Part shown: positions 33,319 to 41,558 of the stretch, piece after piece
How positions within the stretch are numbered: position 1 is the first letter of the stretch
Layout: every line of letters begins with the position of its first letter
Assembly: GCF_000341225.1 (NCBI RefSeq)
Contig: NZ_ANAC01000026.1
Coordinates: 1 to 64,000 of the forward strand
DNA: 64,000 bases
Direction: 5' to 3'
Source: Nocardiopsis alba DSM 43377
Lineage (GTDB): Bacteria > Actinomycetota > Actinomycetes > Streptosporangiales > Streptosporangiaceae
Notes under the pieces: generated by a model
Seen by the model: the letters and a program-made list of their open reading frames with translations, nothing else
The model's database searches: none
What the model was told of the DNA's origin: nothing
Position numbers and translations under genes: made by a program

Positions 33319-34665
33319 ATGGCCCCCTTGACCTCTTCCGCAGCCCGTCTCCCCGTCTACACGCTCGGCCTGGTACGTCGCCACTGGGCTCCGCTGTTGT
33401 GCGTGTACACCGGTGGAATGTTGCTCCACGCCCTGATCATGCGTGGTCTGGTGGCGTTCAACGACGTCGAGCCCGCTCTCGCGCTGTCCGGTCTGGGATT
33501 GACCCTCCTGATCACCCTGGTCACCTTCGTGGTGATGTTCCAACTCCTGCGCCCCGGGCTCCCCCTCGTCGACTCCGAACTCAACGCGGAGATCGTACGG
33601 CGTAACAAGCGGAAAGGTTTCGCGGAACGGGAACGTCGGGTCGTGGACGGTGTCGCCCTCGCGATCATGCCCTTCCTGCTCTTCTACGGGGCCTGGGGGC
33701 TCTTCGAGGAGCAGTACAACACCTACAGTGTCGACCTGCTCAACACCGGCGGTGTCGAGGCCTTCTCCGCGCCCACCGAGATGGCCTGGTTCGGCATGCC
33801 CCTACTGGTGGCGTGCTCGGCATGGCTGCTGCGACGGGTGTGCGGGCACTTCTACAAGACGGGGCGCAACCCGGTCCTGGGCATCCTCACCGCTCTCTTC
33901 GAGGGCGTGTGGATGTTCATGGTCGTGTTCTCCATCGGTGTCCTCATAGGGCTCTGGAACGATTGGATCGGCAGCCGGGTCCTCTGGGTGTCGGTGGAGC
34001 TCTCGATCACCCGGGGCATCGACGGCTTCGGCGACCTCATCGACGTTCCGAACCTGTCCCTCGGGGTCTCCGCGGCCTTCGCCGCGCTCTGGGCCACGGT
34101 CAAGGAGGGGTTCATCGGGCCGATGCTGTGGCTGACCATCACCGCCGTCGTGTACCGGGCCCAGATCGACGATCACGACGCGCTCTTCGAGGAGCGCCGG
34201 GGCGGTGGCCGGTTCGGGGCCGCGGTCAACCGCACCGCGAGGTTGAGCCGGATCTTCGGTAAGCACGCCGACTCCGACTTCCGTGACAAGTTCACGCCCT
34301 GCCTCAACGCCGTACGGTTCGTGCTCGGGGCCGGTCCGGTGTTCTACCTGACCTTCTGCCTCTACTTCGTCCTTCTGGACCTGGTGTTCAGCAGGCTGCA
34401 CCGGGGGGCCCTCGTGCTCCTGGAACGGACGGGGGAACCGAACGAGGTGTGGCTCTGGACCCAACCGGTCGACTTCGTGATGACCGCTCTGCACATGCTG
34501 CTCCGGCTCTGCCTGTTGGCGGCGACCTTCGAGATCGCCCTGCGCAAGGCGGAGGAGACCAGTGTGGGACGGCACCTGTGGAGGGTCGCCGGGCACGCCG
34601 TGCCCACGCCCGAGGCCCGAGGCCCGGTCCGAAGAGGGACGGGCCCCGGTCGAGGCGCCCACTAG
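33319..34665 (+). CDS. Polytopic membrane protein of unknown function
   Basis: A 448-residue protein with roughly six to eight hydrophobic helices (for example LGLTLLITLVTFVVMFQLL, LAIMPFLLFYGAW and FYLTFCLYFVLLDLVF) and a Gly/Arg-rich cytoplasmic loop. The fold and a stretch such as RFVLGAGPVFYLTFC suggest a conserved actinobacterial membrane protein, but I know no function. A TAATCT box at 33304-33309 lies 9 nt before the ATG and no clear ribosome-binding site is present. The stop codon shares CTAG with the stop codon of the convergent gene. Confidence 0.75.
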   Translation: MAPLTSSAARLPVYTLGLVRRHWAPLLCVYTGGMLLHALIMRGLVAFNDVEPALALSGLGLTLLITLVTFVVMFQLLRPGLPLVDSELNAEIVRRNKRKGFAERERRVVDGVALAIMPFLLFYGAWGLFEEQYNTYSVDLLNTGGVEAFSAPTEMAWFGMPLLVACSAWLLRRVCGHFYKTGRNPVLGILTALFEGVWMFMVVFSIGVLIGLWNDWIGSRVLWVSVELSITRGIDGFGDLIDVPNLSLGVSAAFAALWATVKEGFIGPMLWLTITAVVYRAQIDDHDALFEERRGGGRFGAAVNRTARLSRIFGKHADSDFRDKFTPCLNAVRFVLGAGPVFYLTFCLYFVLLDLVFSRLHRGALVLLERTGEPNEVWLWTQPVDFVMTALHMLLRLCLLAATFEIALRKAEETSVGRHLWRVAGHAVPTPEARGPVRRGTGPGRGAH

Positions 34666-35645
34666 GAAGTGGTGTCCATGGGCTCGATGTCGAAGACCAG
34701 GGCCTCCGGGGCCGGCCGGGTCGAGTCTCCGGTGGTGGTGACGCTCACCTCGAACCGGAGCTCCTCCGCCACCTCCTCGGGGACCAGGTAGGACACCAGG
34801 AAGGTCTGTTCCGTGCCGCCTCGGACCGGCCGCATCGAGCCGTCGGTGCAACCACCGGACGTGTTCCCGGGGTCTCGGGACAGACCTCGGTCGCCGTATT
34901 CGAGAGTGGGCTCCCAGGATCGACCCTCGCCGTCCAGGGCGCGGAACCGGCAGTAGGCGCCCAGCAGTTCGCCGGCCTCGTCGTCCCGGGGGGTGACCCG
35001 GAAGCCGATGTCGACCAGCTCCACGCCTTCGGGGGGCGGGGGCTGCCCTCCCAGGACGCCGACCACGTAGACGGCCGCCAGCCACTCGCTACCGACCAGG
35101 GAGGCGGTGTCCTCCCCCTCCACGAGCCGGGCCTCGGGACGGACACGGCCGTTCTCGCGGGCCTCGTCGAGCTCGCTCAGGTACGGCCAGCCGACCATGA
35201 CGGGGAAGAGCACCAGGAGGGCGGCGACGTAGGGCAGGTGCAGCCGTTTCCACAGCGGCAGTCCACGACGCGGTCGGCCGGAGCGGGGCCGGGGCGCGCT
35301 CTCGGGGCGTCGGTGGGAGCGGTGTCCGTGCCCGAGAGGAGCCCGGCGCGGGTCCGGCCTCGTCCGGTCCCACCCCGGCCCTGACGGCGGCCCGTACGGC
35401 CCCGGGGCCCCGGGTGGAGGAGGAGTGGGTCCCGGGCCGCCACCGTGACGGCCGCGAGGCCCTCGGGGTACGGGAGGTGTTCGAGGATCGGGCGCGGCCG
35501 GACGCCCGCCCATGGGTGCGGGTCCGGCCGGAGGGCGGTCCCCGGGCCACCGCTGTGATGGAGGCGGCCCCTGGGCCGGAGGGGGAGGGAAGACCTCTCG
35601 ACCCGGGCGGAAGGGGTCCCGACGGCGAGGATCATTCGGATGCAT
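34662..35645 (-). CDS. Proline-rich, membrane-anchored protein with extracytoplasmic domain
   Basis: A 327-residue protein. Residues 1 to about 135 are Pro/Arg/Gly-rich and probably cytoplasmic, then one helix (LPYVAALLVLFPVMVGWPYL) and an extracytoplasmic domain with two Cys (GAYCRFRAL and SGGCTDGSM). The ATG was chosen for GGGAAGGA five nt upstream; it overlaps the preceding gene by 14 nt. It is the last gene of a three-gene unit with 35632-36231 and 36228-36848, all encoding single-helix surface proteins. No function is known. Confidence 0.72.
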   Translation of the reverse strand: MHPNDPRRRDPFRPGREVFPPPPAQGPPPSQRWPGDRPPAGPAPMGGRPAAPDPRTPPVPRGPRGRHGGGPGPTPPPPGAPGPYGPPSGPGWDRTRPDPRRAPLGHGHRSHRRPESAPRPRSGRPRRGLPLWKRLHLPYVAALLVLFPVMVGWPYLSELDEARENGRVRPEARLVEGEDTASLVGSEWLAAVYVVGVLGGQPPPPEGVELVDIGFRVTPRDDEAGELLGAYCRFRALDGEGRSWEPTLEYGDRGLSRDPGNTSGGCTDGSMRPVRGGTEQTFLVSYLVPEEVAEELRFEVSVTTTGDSTRPAPEALVFDIEPMDTTS

Positions 35646-36231
35646 CGTTGTCCTTCCCGGTACGGACCTCGGGAGGGAGGAGGACCAGGGGGTCGTCGAG
35701 AGGGCGGGGTTCCACCGGGTCCAGCGCCACGGACGCCTGAGCACCCAGATACCGGTTGAAGTCCGGTGCGTGGGTGACGACCAGCGCGGGCTCGTCGATC
35801 CGGTCGAGGGGGACTTCGAACAGGAACGCGCCCTCCTGTGGGAGGCCGGGGGAGAGGGTCGCCCGGTCCAGGGAGTCGGAGAACCAGCCGGGCACGTCGT
35901 AGGTGGTGCCGTCCTTCATCCGCAGTTCGGCCGGGAAGTTGGTCATGGTGGTGTGGGCGGCGGTGATCCGCGCACGGACGAGGACCCAGACACCATTGGC
36001 CTCGACCGGGCCGATCGGGTCTCCCAGGATGTCGGTGGCCTCCAGAGCCGATCCGACCTCCAGGTCCACGACCTCCAGGGAGAAGTCGTCGGTGACGACG
36101 GGCTCTCCGACGGAGCCGGTGGTGGTGACCGGGGCGAACAGGCTCTTCTTGTCCAGCGTGAAGTGCTGAAGGACGGCGATGCCGACGACCAGGAGCACGC
36201 ACAGGAGGCCGGCCGTCAGGCTGCGGCTCAT
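35632..36231 (-). CDS. Membrane-anchored protein, DUF4352-like
   Basis: A 199-residue protein with an N-terminal membrane anchor (SLTAGLLCVLLVVGIAVL) and one extracytoplasmic beta-type domain (FSLEVVDLEVGSALEATD ... GVWVLVRARITAAHTTM). This pattern resembles DUF4352/telomeric-repeat-like immunoglobulin-fold domains of Gram-positive surface proteins. ATG overlaps the stop of the upstream gene as ATGA. Function unknown. Confidence 0.75.
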   Translation of the reverse strand: MSRSLTAGLLCVLLVVGIAVLQHFTLDKKSLFAPVTTTGSVGEPVVTDDFSLEVVDLEVGSALEATDILGDPIGPVEANGVWVLVRARITAAHTTMTNFPAELRMKDGTTYDVPGWFSDSLDRATLSPGLPQEGAFLFEVPLDRIDEPALVVTHAPDFNRYLGAQASVALDPVEPRPLDDPLVLLPPEVRTGKDNDASE

Positions 36232-36848
36232 GAGCGTCCTCTCTCGTTCAGTGGGAGCGTGACGGTGCCCGCCACATCGTCGGAGGAGATCCAGAAGGAC
36301 CCGAGACCGTCGCGCGTTCCCAGTTCCTGCATCCCGTGGACGGCGAGGTCGACCTCGCCCAGGTCGGAGGCGGTGATGTCCTCGGGCATCTCCCAGGACA
36401 GCACCGCGTTCTCCTCGGCCATATGAGGCTGAAGGGAGGCCACGAGGCTCTCCGGCATGCGTTCGAAGGAGACGTCGGGCCGGTCGGTCGAGGTGCCGGA
36501 GGGGCCCAGGAGCAGGACGAGCCCGCTGCCGACCTCGAACATCGGGACCGAGACGTCGGACGCGCGCAGTTCGATGTCCGCCCGGACCTGGAGGCGGGCG
36601 CCGTCGTCACCGGTCTCCACCCACGCCTCGTAAGGGGTGACGGCGAACAGTTCGTTCTCCAGTTCGGTCCCCGGGGGCTCGGGGGAGGTCTGTGAGTCGG
36701 CCCTGTCCAGACCGCCGAAGGCGGCCACGATCAGGGTGACGATCGCTCCGGCCGCACCGACTACGGAGACCAGTGCGAAGCGGGCGAGGGGATCGACGGG
36801 GAGGAAGGACCGCCGTGCGATATCGGCGGCACGGACATGGTGGACCAC
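36228..36848 (-). CDS. Membrane-anchored protein, first gene of a three-gene unit
   Basis: A 206-residue protein with a short cytoplasmic start (VVHHVRAADIARRSFLPVD), one helix (FALVSVVGAAGAIVTLIVAAFGG) and an extracytoplasmic domain (ELFAVTPYEAWVETGDDGARLQVRADIEL). GTG 36848 was chosen because a TAGAAT box on the bottom strand ends 8 nt upstream, suggesting a leaderless transcript; no ribosome-binding site supports a longer frame. It is related in layout to the next gene. Function unknown. Confidence 0.65.
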   Translation of the reverse strand: MVHHVRAADIARRSFLPVDPLARFALVSVVGAAGAIVTLIVAAFGGLDRADSQTSPEPPGTELENELFAVTPYEAWVETGDDGARLQVRADIELRASDVSVPMFEVGSGLVLLLGPSGTSTDRPDVSFERMPESLVASLQPHMAEENAVLSWEMPEDITASDLGEVDLAVHGMQELGTRDGLGSFWISSDDVAGTVTLPLNERGRS

Positions 36849-37114
36849 GAGCCGCAATTCTAGGGCCAAAGCGCCAAAGGCGATCTCGGGACGATGACGA
36901 TGAACAGGGTGGGCGGTGAAAGCGCAGGTCAGAGGGTGTTCGGATGGATGGGGACGTCCTCGGCGGCGAACCCGGCCCCCGATTTCGATCCCTCTCTTCA
37001 GGGGGGGCGTGTTTAGAACGTCACCCGTTGTGCATAATTCGATTCGAGAGCGGAAGCGCCGTGAACGGCGCCCGTCGCCGGCGCGTGAAGAGCCCCCTGC
37101 GGACCCCCTCACCA
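36849..37114. other. Intergenic region between divergent units
   Basis: No credible gene. It holds the bottom-strand TAGAAT promoter box (36857-36862) for the membrane-protein operon. I see no other clear element up to the direct repeats at 37115. Confidence 0.4.
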
Positions 37115-37159
37115 TTGAAAGCGCTTTGAAAGCGCGATGGAAGAGAGTCTCTCTAGTGT
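37115..37159 (+). promoter_or_regulatory. 11-bp-spaced direct repeats and palindrome, putative SARP-type promoter
   Basis: TTGAAAG occurs at 37115-37121 and again at 37126-37132, an 11-bp period, the spacing known for SARP-bound heptamers. The second copy doubles as a TTGAAA -35 box. A palindrome AGAGAG-T-CTCTCT (37142-37154) and a TAGTGT -10-like box (37154-37159) follow. The 22-bp spacer from TTGAAA is longer than optimal, as expected for activator-dependent promoters. Binding is inferred. Confidence 0.45.
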
Positions 37160-37183
37160 GAAACCTGTTCGACGAGGCCGATG

Positions 37184-37277
37184 CCCGCGAGAGGACGGCT
37201 CGCGGGAACACGGTCGACTCGTCGGAGTTTCGGACACCAGTCATCCGTGGCGTACCTGGAGGGGGCGCCACGGATGA
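37184..37277 (+). other. Two strong hairpins in the leader of the 55-aa ORF
   Basis: Hairpin 1 is CCCGCGAG-7 nt-CTCGCGGG (37184-37206). Hairpin 2 is a perfect 12-bp stem TCATCCGTGGCG with CGCCACGGATGA (37241-37277); its 13-nt loop contains GGAGGGGG. Both would fold in a transcript starting near 37165. They may be a structured leader or part of a small RNA. Confidence 0.45.
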
Positions 37278-37372
37278 CCGTCCCGCCGGGGAGCGGTGAT
37301 CCCATGATGCTTCGTAGACGACGTAGGGCCACTTTGCGGCTCTACACGAGCGCTGTGAGAAGAGGAGTTCGC

Positions 37373-37540
37373 GTGCCGAAGATGCTGACGATGGACGAAC
37401 GCTTCGAAGCGATCGTCGCCGATGTGGCCCTGACCCCCGAGGCCAAGATGGGCCCGCTCCGAGAGCCGGACCCCGAGCGCAGGCTTCCGGACGAGACCGA
37501 GGACGGCCCCGAGGAGCGGGAGCCCGCCGAGGAGAAGTAG
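37373..37540 (+). CDS. Small acidic ORF upstream of the SARP gene (55 aa)
   Basis: The predicted peptide starts VPKMLTMDERFEAIVADVAL and is strongly acidic and Pro-rich after residue 25 (LREPDPERRLPDETEDGPEEREPAEEK). GTG has GAGGAG five nt upstream, a good site; ATG codons at positions 4 and 7 are alternatives. A terminator begins 14 nt after the stop codon. I do not recognise a family. By analogy with AfsR, whose target afsS encodes a 63-residue regulator, this could be a SARP-controlled small protein, but no sequence similarity is claimed. Confidence 0.5.
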   Translation: MPKMLTMDERFEAIVADVALTPEAKMGPLREPDPERRLPDETEDGPEEREPAEEK

Positions 37541-37553
37541 TTCCTCGTCCGTG

Positions 37554-37607
37554 GCCCGACGGTCACCCCGAGTACGACAATGGGAGGCGTACTCGGGGCC
37601 GTCGGGC
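37554..37607 (+). terminator. Strong intrinsic terminator between the small ORF and the SARP gene
   Basis: A 9-bp stem GCCCGACGG/CCGTCGGGC stacks on a 10-bp stem CCCCGAGTAC/GTACTCGGGG with a 3-nt bulge, followed by a T-rich run (37608-37618). It ends 42 nt before the SARP start codon. Confidence 0.8.
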
Positions 37608-37649
37608 TTATCTTCTTTCGCGAGTGCGACCTTGCTAGGGTTGCTGCTT

Positions 37650-40600
37650 GTGGAATTCGGTGTGCTCGGCCCTATCGCCGTATGGTCAGACGGAAAACCC
37701 GTTTCCGTGGGCGGACCACGCCAGCGTTGTGTCCTGGGCGCGCTTCTGGTCCACGTGGGGCGCGAGGTCACCATAGACCAGCTCACCGGTTACCTCTGGA
37801 ACGAGGACCCGCCCCGCACCGCCCGTTCGGTCATCCAGGTGCAGGTTTCCCACCTGCGCCGACTGCTCCCGGGGCGGATCGCGACGACCAGTGGCGGGTA
37901 CGTCCTGGAGGTGGACCCCGAATCGGTCGACCTCCATCGTTTTCGCAGACTCAGAGACGAAGCGGCCCGCGCGGATTCCGCGGAGGCCATCGAATTCCTC
38001 GACCTCGCTTTGAAATGCTGGCGTGGAATTCCTTTTTCCGGTGTCGGTTCCGATTATCTGGACGATTCGGTGGTCCGCCCCATACGCGAGGAGCGATGGT
38101 CGGCGGTCATCTCCTGGGCCTCCCACGCACTGGAGCTGGAGCGCCACTCCGACGTCGTGGCCAGGTTGACCTCGCTGAGTAGCGAGGAACCCTTCAGTGA
38201 GCGTCTGCACGAGTTCCTCATCACCGCCCTGTGGAAAGCGAGCGGTAGGGCCAAGGCCCTCTCCGTGTACGAGGACTTCCGGCGACGTCTGGCCGATGAG
38301 CTGGGCGTCGACCCCGGACACGAACTCCTCTCCCTCCACTCCCGCATCCTTCATGAGGACGTATCCCCCCAAGGGGACGTCGATCCAGTGGAGGAATCGG
38401 TACCGGATTTCAGGATCCGCAACGATCTGCCACGGGATCTTCCCGACTTCACCGGCCGAGGCGAGGCCCTGAAGAACCTGGAGGACTTCTCACTCGGCGA
38501 CGACGGTCGGGCCAAGATCTGCGTCATCACCGATAGCGGCGGGGCGGGCAAGACCACGACCGCCGTGCATTTCGGCTATGAGATAGCGGACCGGTATCCG
38601 GACGGTCAGATCTTCATCGACCTCTACGGCTATACCTCGAACAAGGAACCACTGGATCCGGCCTCGGCCCTCGGCTCCCTACTGCGCGCGGTCGGGATCG
38701 AGCCGGAGGCCGTTCCCGAGTCCCTGGCCGAACGTTCGGCGCTGTGGCGGGCCACGTTGCGCGGGCGCAGGGTGCTGCTCATCCTGGACAACGCCTTCAG
38801 CCATGCCCAGGTCAGCCCGCTGCTCCCCTCCTCTTCCGGGACCCTGACGCTCATCACGACACGGAACGAACTCGTCGGACTGAGCGGGGCGCGGTTCCTG
38901 TCCTTGGGGATGTTCGACGACGACTCGTCTCTGGAGCTGCTGCGACTGATCCTCGGAGACGCGCGCGTCGACTCCGAGTTGGAGGGGGCCCGCGAGGTGG
39001 CCCGCTTCTGCGGCGGCCTCCCGCTGGCGTTGAGGGTGATCGCCGGTCGTATGGCGGGTCGGCCGAAATGGACGTTCGCACACGTCATCAGACGGTTGGT
39101 GGAACAGAACCGGACGTTCCGGGAGCTGGCGGTCGAAGGCCAGAGCGTCGAGGTCGCCATCGACCTCTCCTTCCAGAGCCTCAACCCGACCCAGCGGAGG
39201 GCCTTCCTCCTTCTGGGGCTGATGGTCGGGAACGTCATCGACCTCTCCGGCGCCGCGGCGCTCTTCGATACGTCGGTCGAGGACGCCGACGACACCCTCC
39301 AAGAGCTCGTCGGGGTGTGCCTCCTGGAGGAACCCCAAGAGGACGTGTACCGGGCGCACGACCTCATAAGGGCCTTCGCCCTCGACCGGGCCCTGGCGGA
39401 GTTCGGACACGAGGAGGCCGACCGGATCAAGGTGCGGCTCTCCGGTTTCTACCTGGAGACCGCGCAGCGCGCGGCGGAACTCCTGGGGCCCCGGGTCCAG
39501 GAGAGGTCCGAGGTGTCGTTCTCCCGCTACCGGGTGGAGTTGTCCAGTCGGCGGGAGGCCGAGGACTGGTTCTCCCTCCACCAGGAGAATCTGGCCGACG
39601 CCATCGAGTACTTCGCCTCGCGCGACCACGGAGAGGAGGCCTGGCGTCTGGCCGACGCCGTGTGGCGCTTCTACGCGGTGCGCGGTCAGATGGGGCTGCT
39701 GGTCACCTCCCATGAGCGGGTCCTACAGATCAGCGAACGTCAGGGGAACCGGCGAGGGCGCGCCGTCACCCTGATCGGACTGGGGATCGCCTACTACATC
39801 TCCGGGCGTTTCGAAGAGTCCCTGAGACTGCTCGGCGAGGCCAGGACGATCCTCGAGGGGCTCGGGGACGGTCGAGGCGTGATCCGCGCCCTCGCGAACC
39901 TGGGCATGGTCTATGAGCGCATGGGACGGTTCGCCGACTCCGCCGCGGCGATCAAGGAGGTGCTCCGTTACGCCGAGGAGCTCCGCAACCCCAAGGTCGA
40001 GGCCCTCCAGTGGGGCAACCTGGCCGTTCTCCAACAGTCCCTCGGTGAGTACAAGGAGGCCCTGGCGAGCGCGGAACGGGCGATCCTGATCTCCCAGGGA
40101 GAGCAGGAGGGGGAGATCCGGGCCCGGGCCAAACGGGTCATGGGAGAGGCGCACACGTGCCTGGGGAACATGGACTCGGCCTTTCAGGAGTTGGACGAGG
40201 CCATGGAACTCTCCTCCCACCTACAGCTGGTGGGGAACAGGATCTACGTGCACAACTCCAGGGGGATCGCCCACCGCGCGGCGGGGCGGTTCGACGAGGC
40301 CGTCCGGGAGCACGGCAGGGCCCTCGCGTTGGCGGAGACGTCCGGCGACCGGAGTGGGGACGCCGAGATCCTCACCGATCTGGGGGTCACCCAGGTCGAG
40401 GCCGCCCGCTATGAGGAGGCCCGCGAAGGACTCGATCGGGCCCTGGAGCTCGCGGTCGAACGCGGAGAGCGGTACATCGAGGCCCGTGCCTCGCTCGCGC
40501 TCGGAGGGATCCCGGGGCCGTTCGTCGACCCGGGACGCGCGCGCGACCTGCTCGCGGAGTCGGTACGGATCTTCGAGGACCTCGACCTGCCGGAGGCGGA

Positions 40601-40667
40601 GGCGGCCCGTCGGCGGCTTCAGACCCTGGACGCGGAACCCGGCCCCGACGTCGCGCCCGCCTTCTAG
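37650..40667 (+). CDS. AfsR-like SARP transcriptional regulator with NB-ARC and TPR domains
   Basis: A 1005-residue regulator. Domains in order: OmpR-type winged helix (about residues 1-90, GVLGPIAVWSDGKPVSVGGPRQR), bacterial transcriptional activator domain (about 95-245), NB-ARC ATPase with P-loop DSGGAGKTTT near residue 297 and GGLPLALRVIAGR, then tetratricopeptide repeats (about 690-980). AfsR-type proteins activate secondary metabolism or differentiation by binding 11-bp-spaced repeats at promoters. The GTG start has TAGGGT (37636-37641) 8 nt upstream, so the transcript may be leaderless with a promoter just after the terminator. No antibiotic biosynthesis cluster is visible in this window, so it may be a pleiotropic regulator. 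Its stop shares CTAG with the convergent gene. Confidence 0.9.
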   Translation: MEFGVLGPIAVWSDGKPVSVGGPRQRCVLGALLVHVGREVTIDQLTGYLWNEDPPRTARSVIQVQVSHLRRLLPGRIATTSGGYVLEVDPESVDLHRFRRLRDEAARADSAEAIEFLDLALKCWRGIPFSGVGSDYLDDSVVRPIREERWSAVISWASHALELERHSDVVARLTSLSSEEPFSERLHEFLITALWKASGRAKALSVYEDFRRRLADELGVDPGHELLSLHSRILHEDVSPQGDVDPVEESVPDFRIRNDLPRDLPDFTGRGEALKNLEDFSLGDDGRAKICVITDSGGAGKTTTAVHFGYEIADRYPDGQIFIDLYGYTSNKEPLDPASALGSLLRAVGIEPEAVPESLAERSALWRATLRGRRVLLILDNAFSHAQVSPLLPSSSGTLTLITTRNELVGLSGARFLSLGMFDDDSSLELLRLILGDARVDSELEGAREVARFCGGLPLALRVIAGRMAGRPKWTFAHVIRRLVEQNRTFRELAVEGQSVEVAIDLSFQSLNPTQRRAFLLLGLMVGNVIDLSGAAALFDTSVEDADDTLQELVGVCLLEEPQEDVYRAHDLIRAFALDRALAEFGHEEADRIKVRLSGFYLETAQRAAELLGPRVQERSEVSFSRYRVELSSRREAEDWFSLHQENLADAIEYFASRDHGEEAWRLADAVWRFYAVRGQMGLLVTSHERVLQISERQGNRRGRAVTLIGLGIAYYISGRFEESLRLLGEARTILEGLGDGRGVIRALANLGMVYERMGRFADSAAAIKEVLRYAEELRNPKVEALQWGNLAVLQQSLGEYKEALASAERAILISQGEQEGEIRARAKRVMGEAHTCLGNMDSAFQELDEAMELSSHLQLVGNRIYVHNSRGIAHRAAGRFDEAVREHGRALALAETSGDRSGDAEILTDLGVTQVEAARYEEAREGLDRALELAVERGERYIEARASLALGGIPGPFVDPGRARDLLAESVRIFEDLDLPEAEAARRRLQTLDAEPGPDVAPAF

Positions 40668-41485
40668 GAGACCCGGGCCCTTCTTCCGGCCGAGCCTGAT
40701 CCACGACGGCGCTTCTTCCAGCCGCCGCCTCGACGCATCGACCTCAGGTACAACGTCGACGGCAGTGTCCTCACCCCTCGTGGGAGCCTCGGATACACCG
40801 CTCCGACCATCCGGAACAGGCGATCGAATCTTCGCTGGTGGGCCGGTGACCAGGGGATGCCGAAGGCCTCTCGAAGATCCGGGGGGAGCAGGCCGCCGCT
40901 GATGAAACGCTGGGCCGCGGTGAGCGGCCACAGCAGGCGGTTGTTCGGCCGGAACAGATCACGGGCCAGGGCCCGGGCCTCGGGGCCGACCTCCAGGCGC
41001 GCGCAGGCCCGTTCCCAGTACTCCTCGAACTCCTCCAGGGAGGCGGGCCAGTGCTCCTCCGGCAGTCCCAACGAGGTCCCGTACCGGGCGGACTCCCTCA
41101 ACAGAAGCTCACGCTCCTGTTCGGACCGTTCGCCGAGCACCAGTTCGTACAACCGGGCGCCCGAGTGGTAGAGGGTCGCGGCCACCCACAGCAGCAGTTC
41201 GGGGTCGAGCGCGTCGTAACCGGGACCGCGCACCTTCCGGTGCAGGGCCCGCACGATCGCCCCGACCCGGGCGCGCTCCTCCTCGGTGCCGAGGGAGACG
41301 CCGTAGACGTAGTAGAGCGTGCCGCGCAGTCGGTCGAGAGGGCGGGACGCGAAGTCGCTGTGGTCGGCCACACCGCGGGCCACGTCGGGGTGGGCGATCT
41401 GGAGCAGGACCGCGTAACCGGCGCCGGCGAGGATGCCGGCCTCCCCACCGGTCCGACGCAGCATGGATTCATCGGACGGGTCCAT
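40664..41485 (-). CDS. DUF2236 (MpaB-type oxygenase) family protein
   Basis: A 273-residue helical protein of the DUF2236/latex-clearing-protein superfamily. Signature stretches are AGAGYAVLLQIAHPDVARGVADHSDF with a conserved His and RLRGTLYYVYGVSLGT, plus HRKVRGPGYDALDPELLLWVAATLYHS. Family members bind heme or act as oxygenases; the substrate here is unknown. ATG lies 6 nt after a bottom-strand TACGAT box (41497-41492) without a ribosome-binding site: probably leaderless. The C-terminus is very basic (GGGWKKRRRGSGSAGRRARVS). Confidence 0.85.
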   Translation of the reverse strand: MDPSDESMLRRTGGEAGILAGAGYAVLLQIAHPDVARGVADHSDFASRPLDRLRGTLYYVYGVSLGTEEERARVGAIVRALHRKVRGPGYDALDPELLLWVAATLYHSGARLYELVLGERSEQERELLLRESARYGTSLGLPEEHWPASLEEFEEYWERACARLEVGPEARALARDLFRPNNRLLWPLTAAQRFISGGLLPPDLREAFGIPWSPAHQRRFDRLFRMVGAVYPRLPRGVRTLPSTLYLRSMRRGGGWKKRRRGSGSAGRRARVS

Positions 41486-41558
41486 GTTCGAATCGTACGG
41501 CAGCGCCCCACCTCCCCGCAGGTGGCACGCCTTTCCCTGGCGGGGGATAAGGCGCGTT

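Noticed and set aside
37181..37372. N-terminal extension of the 55-aa ORF
   Set aside because: It runs through two hairpins and lacks a start signal; the GTG at 37373 has a clear ribosome-binding site.
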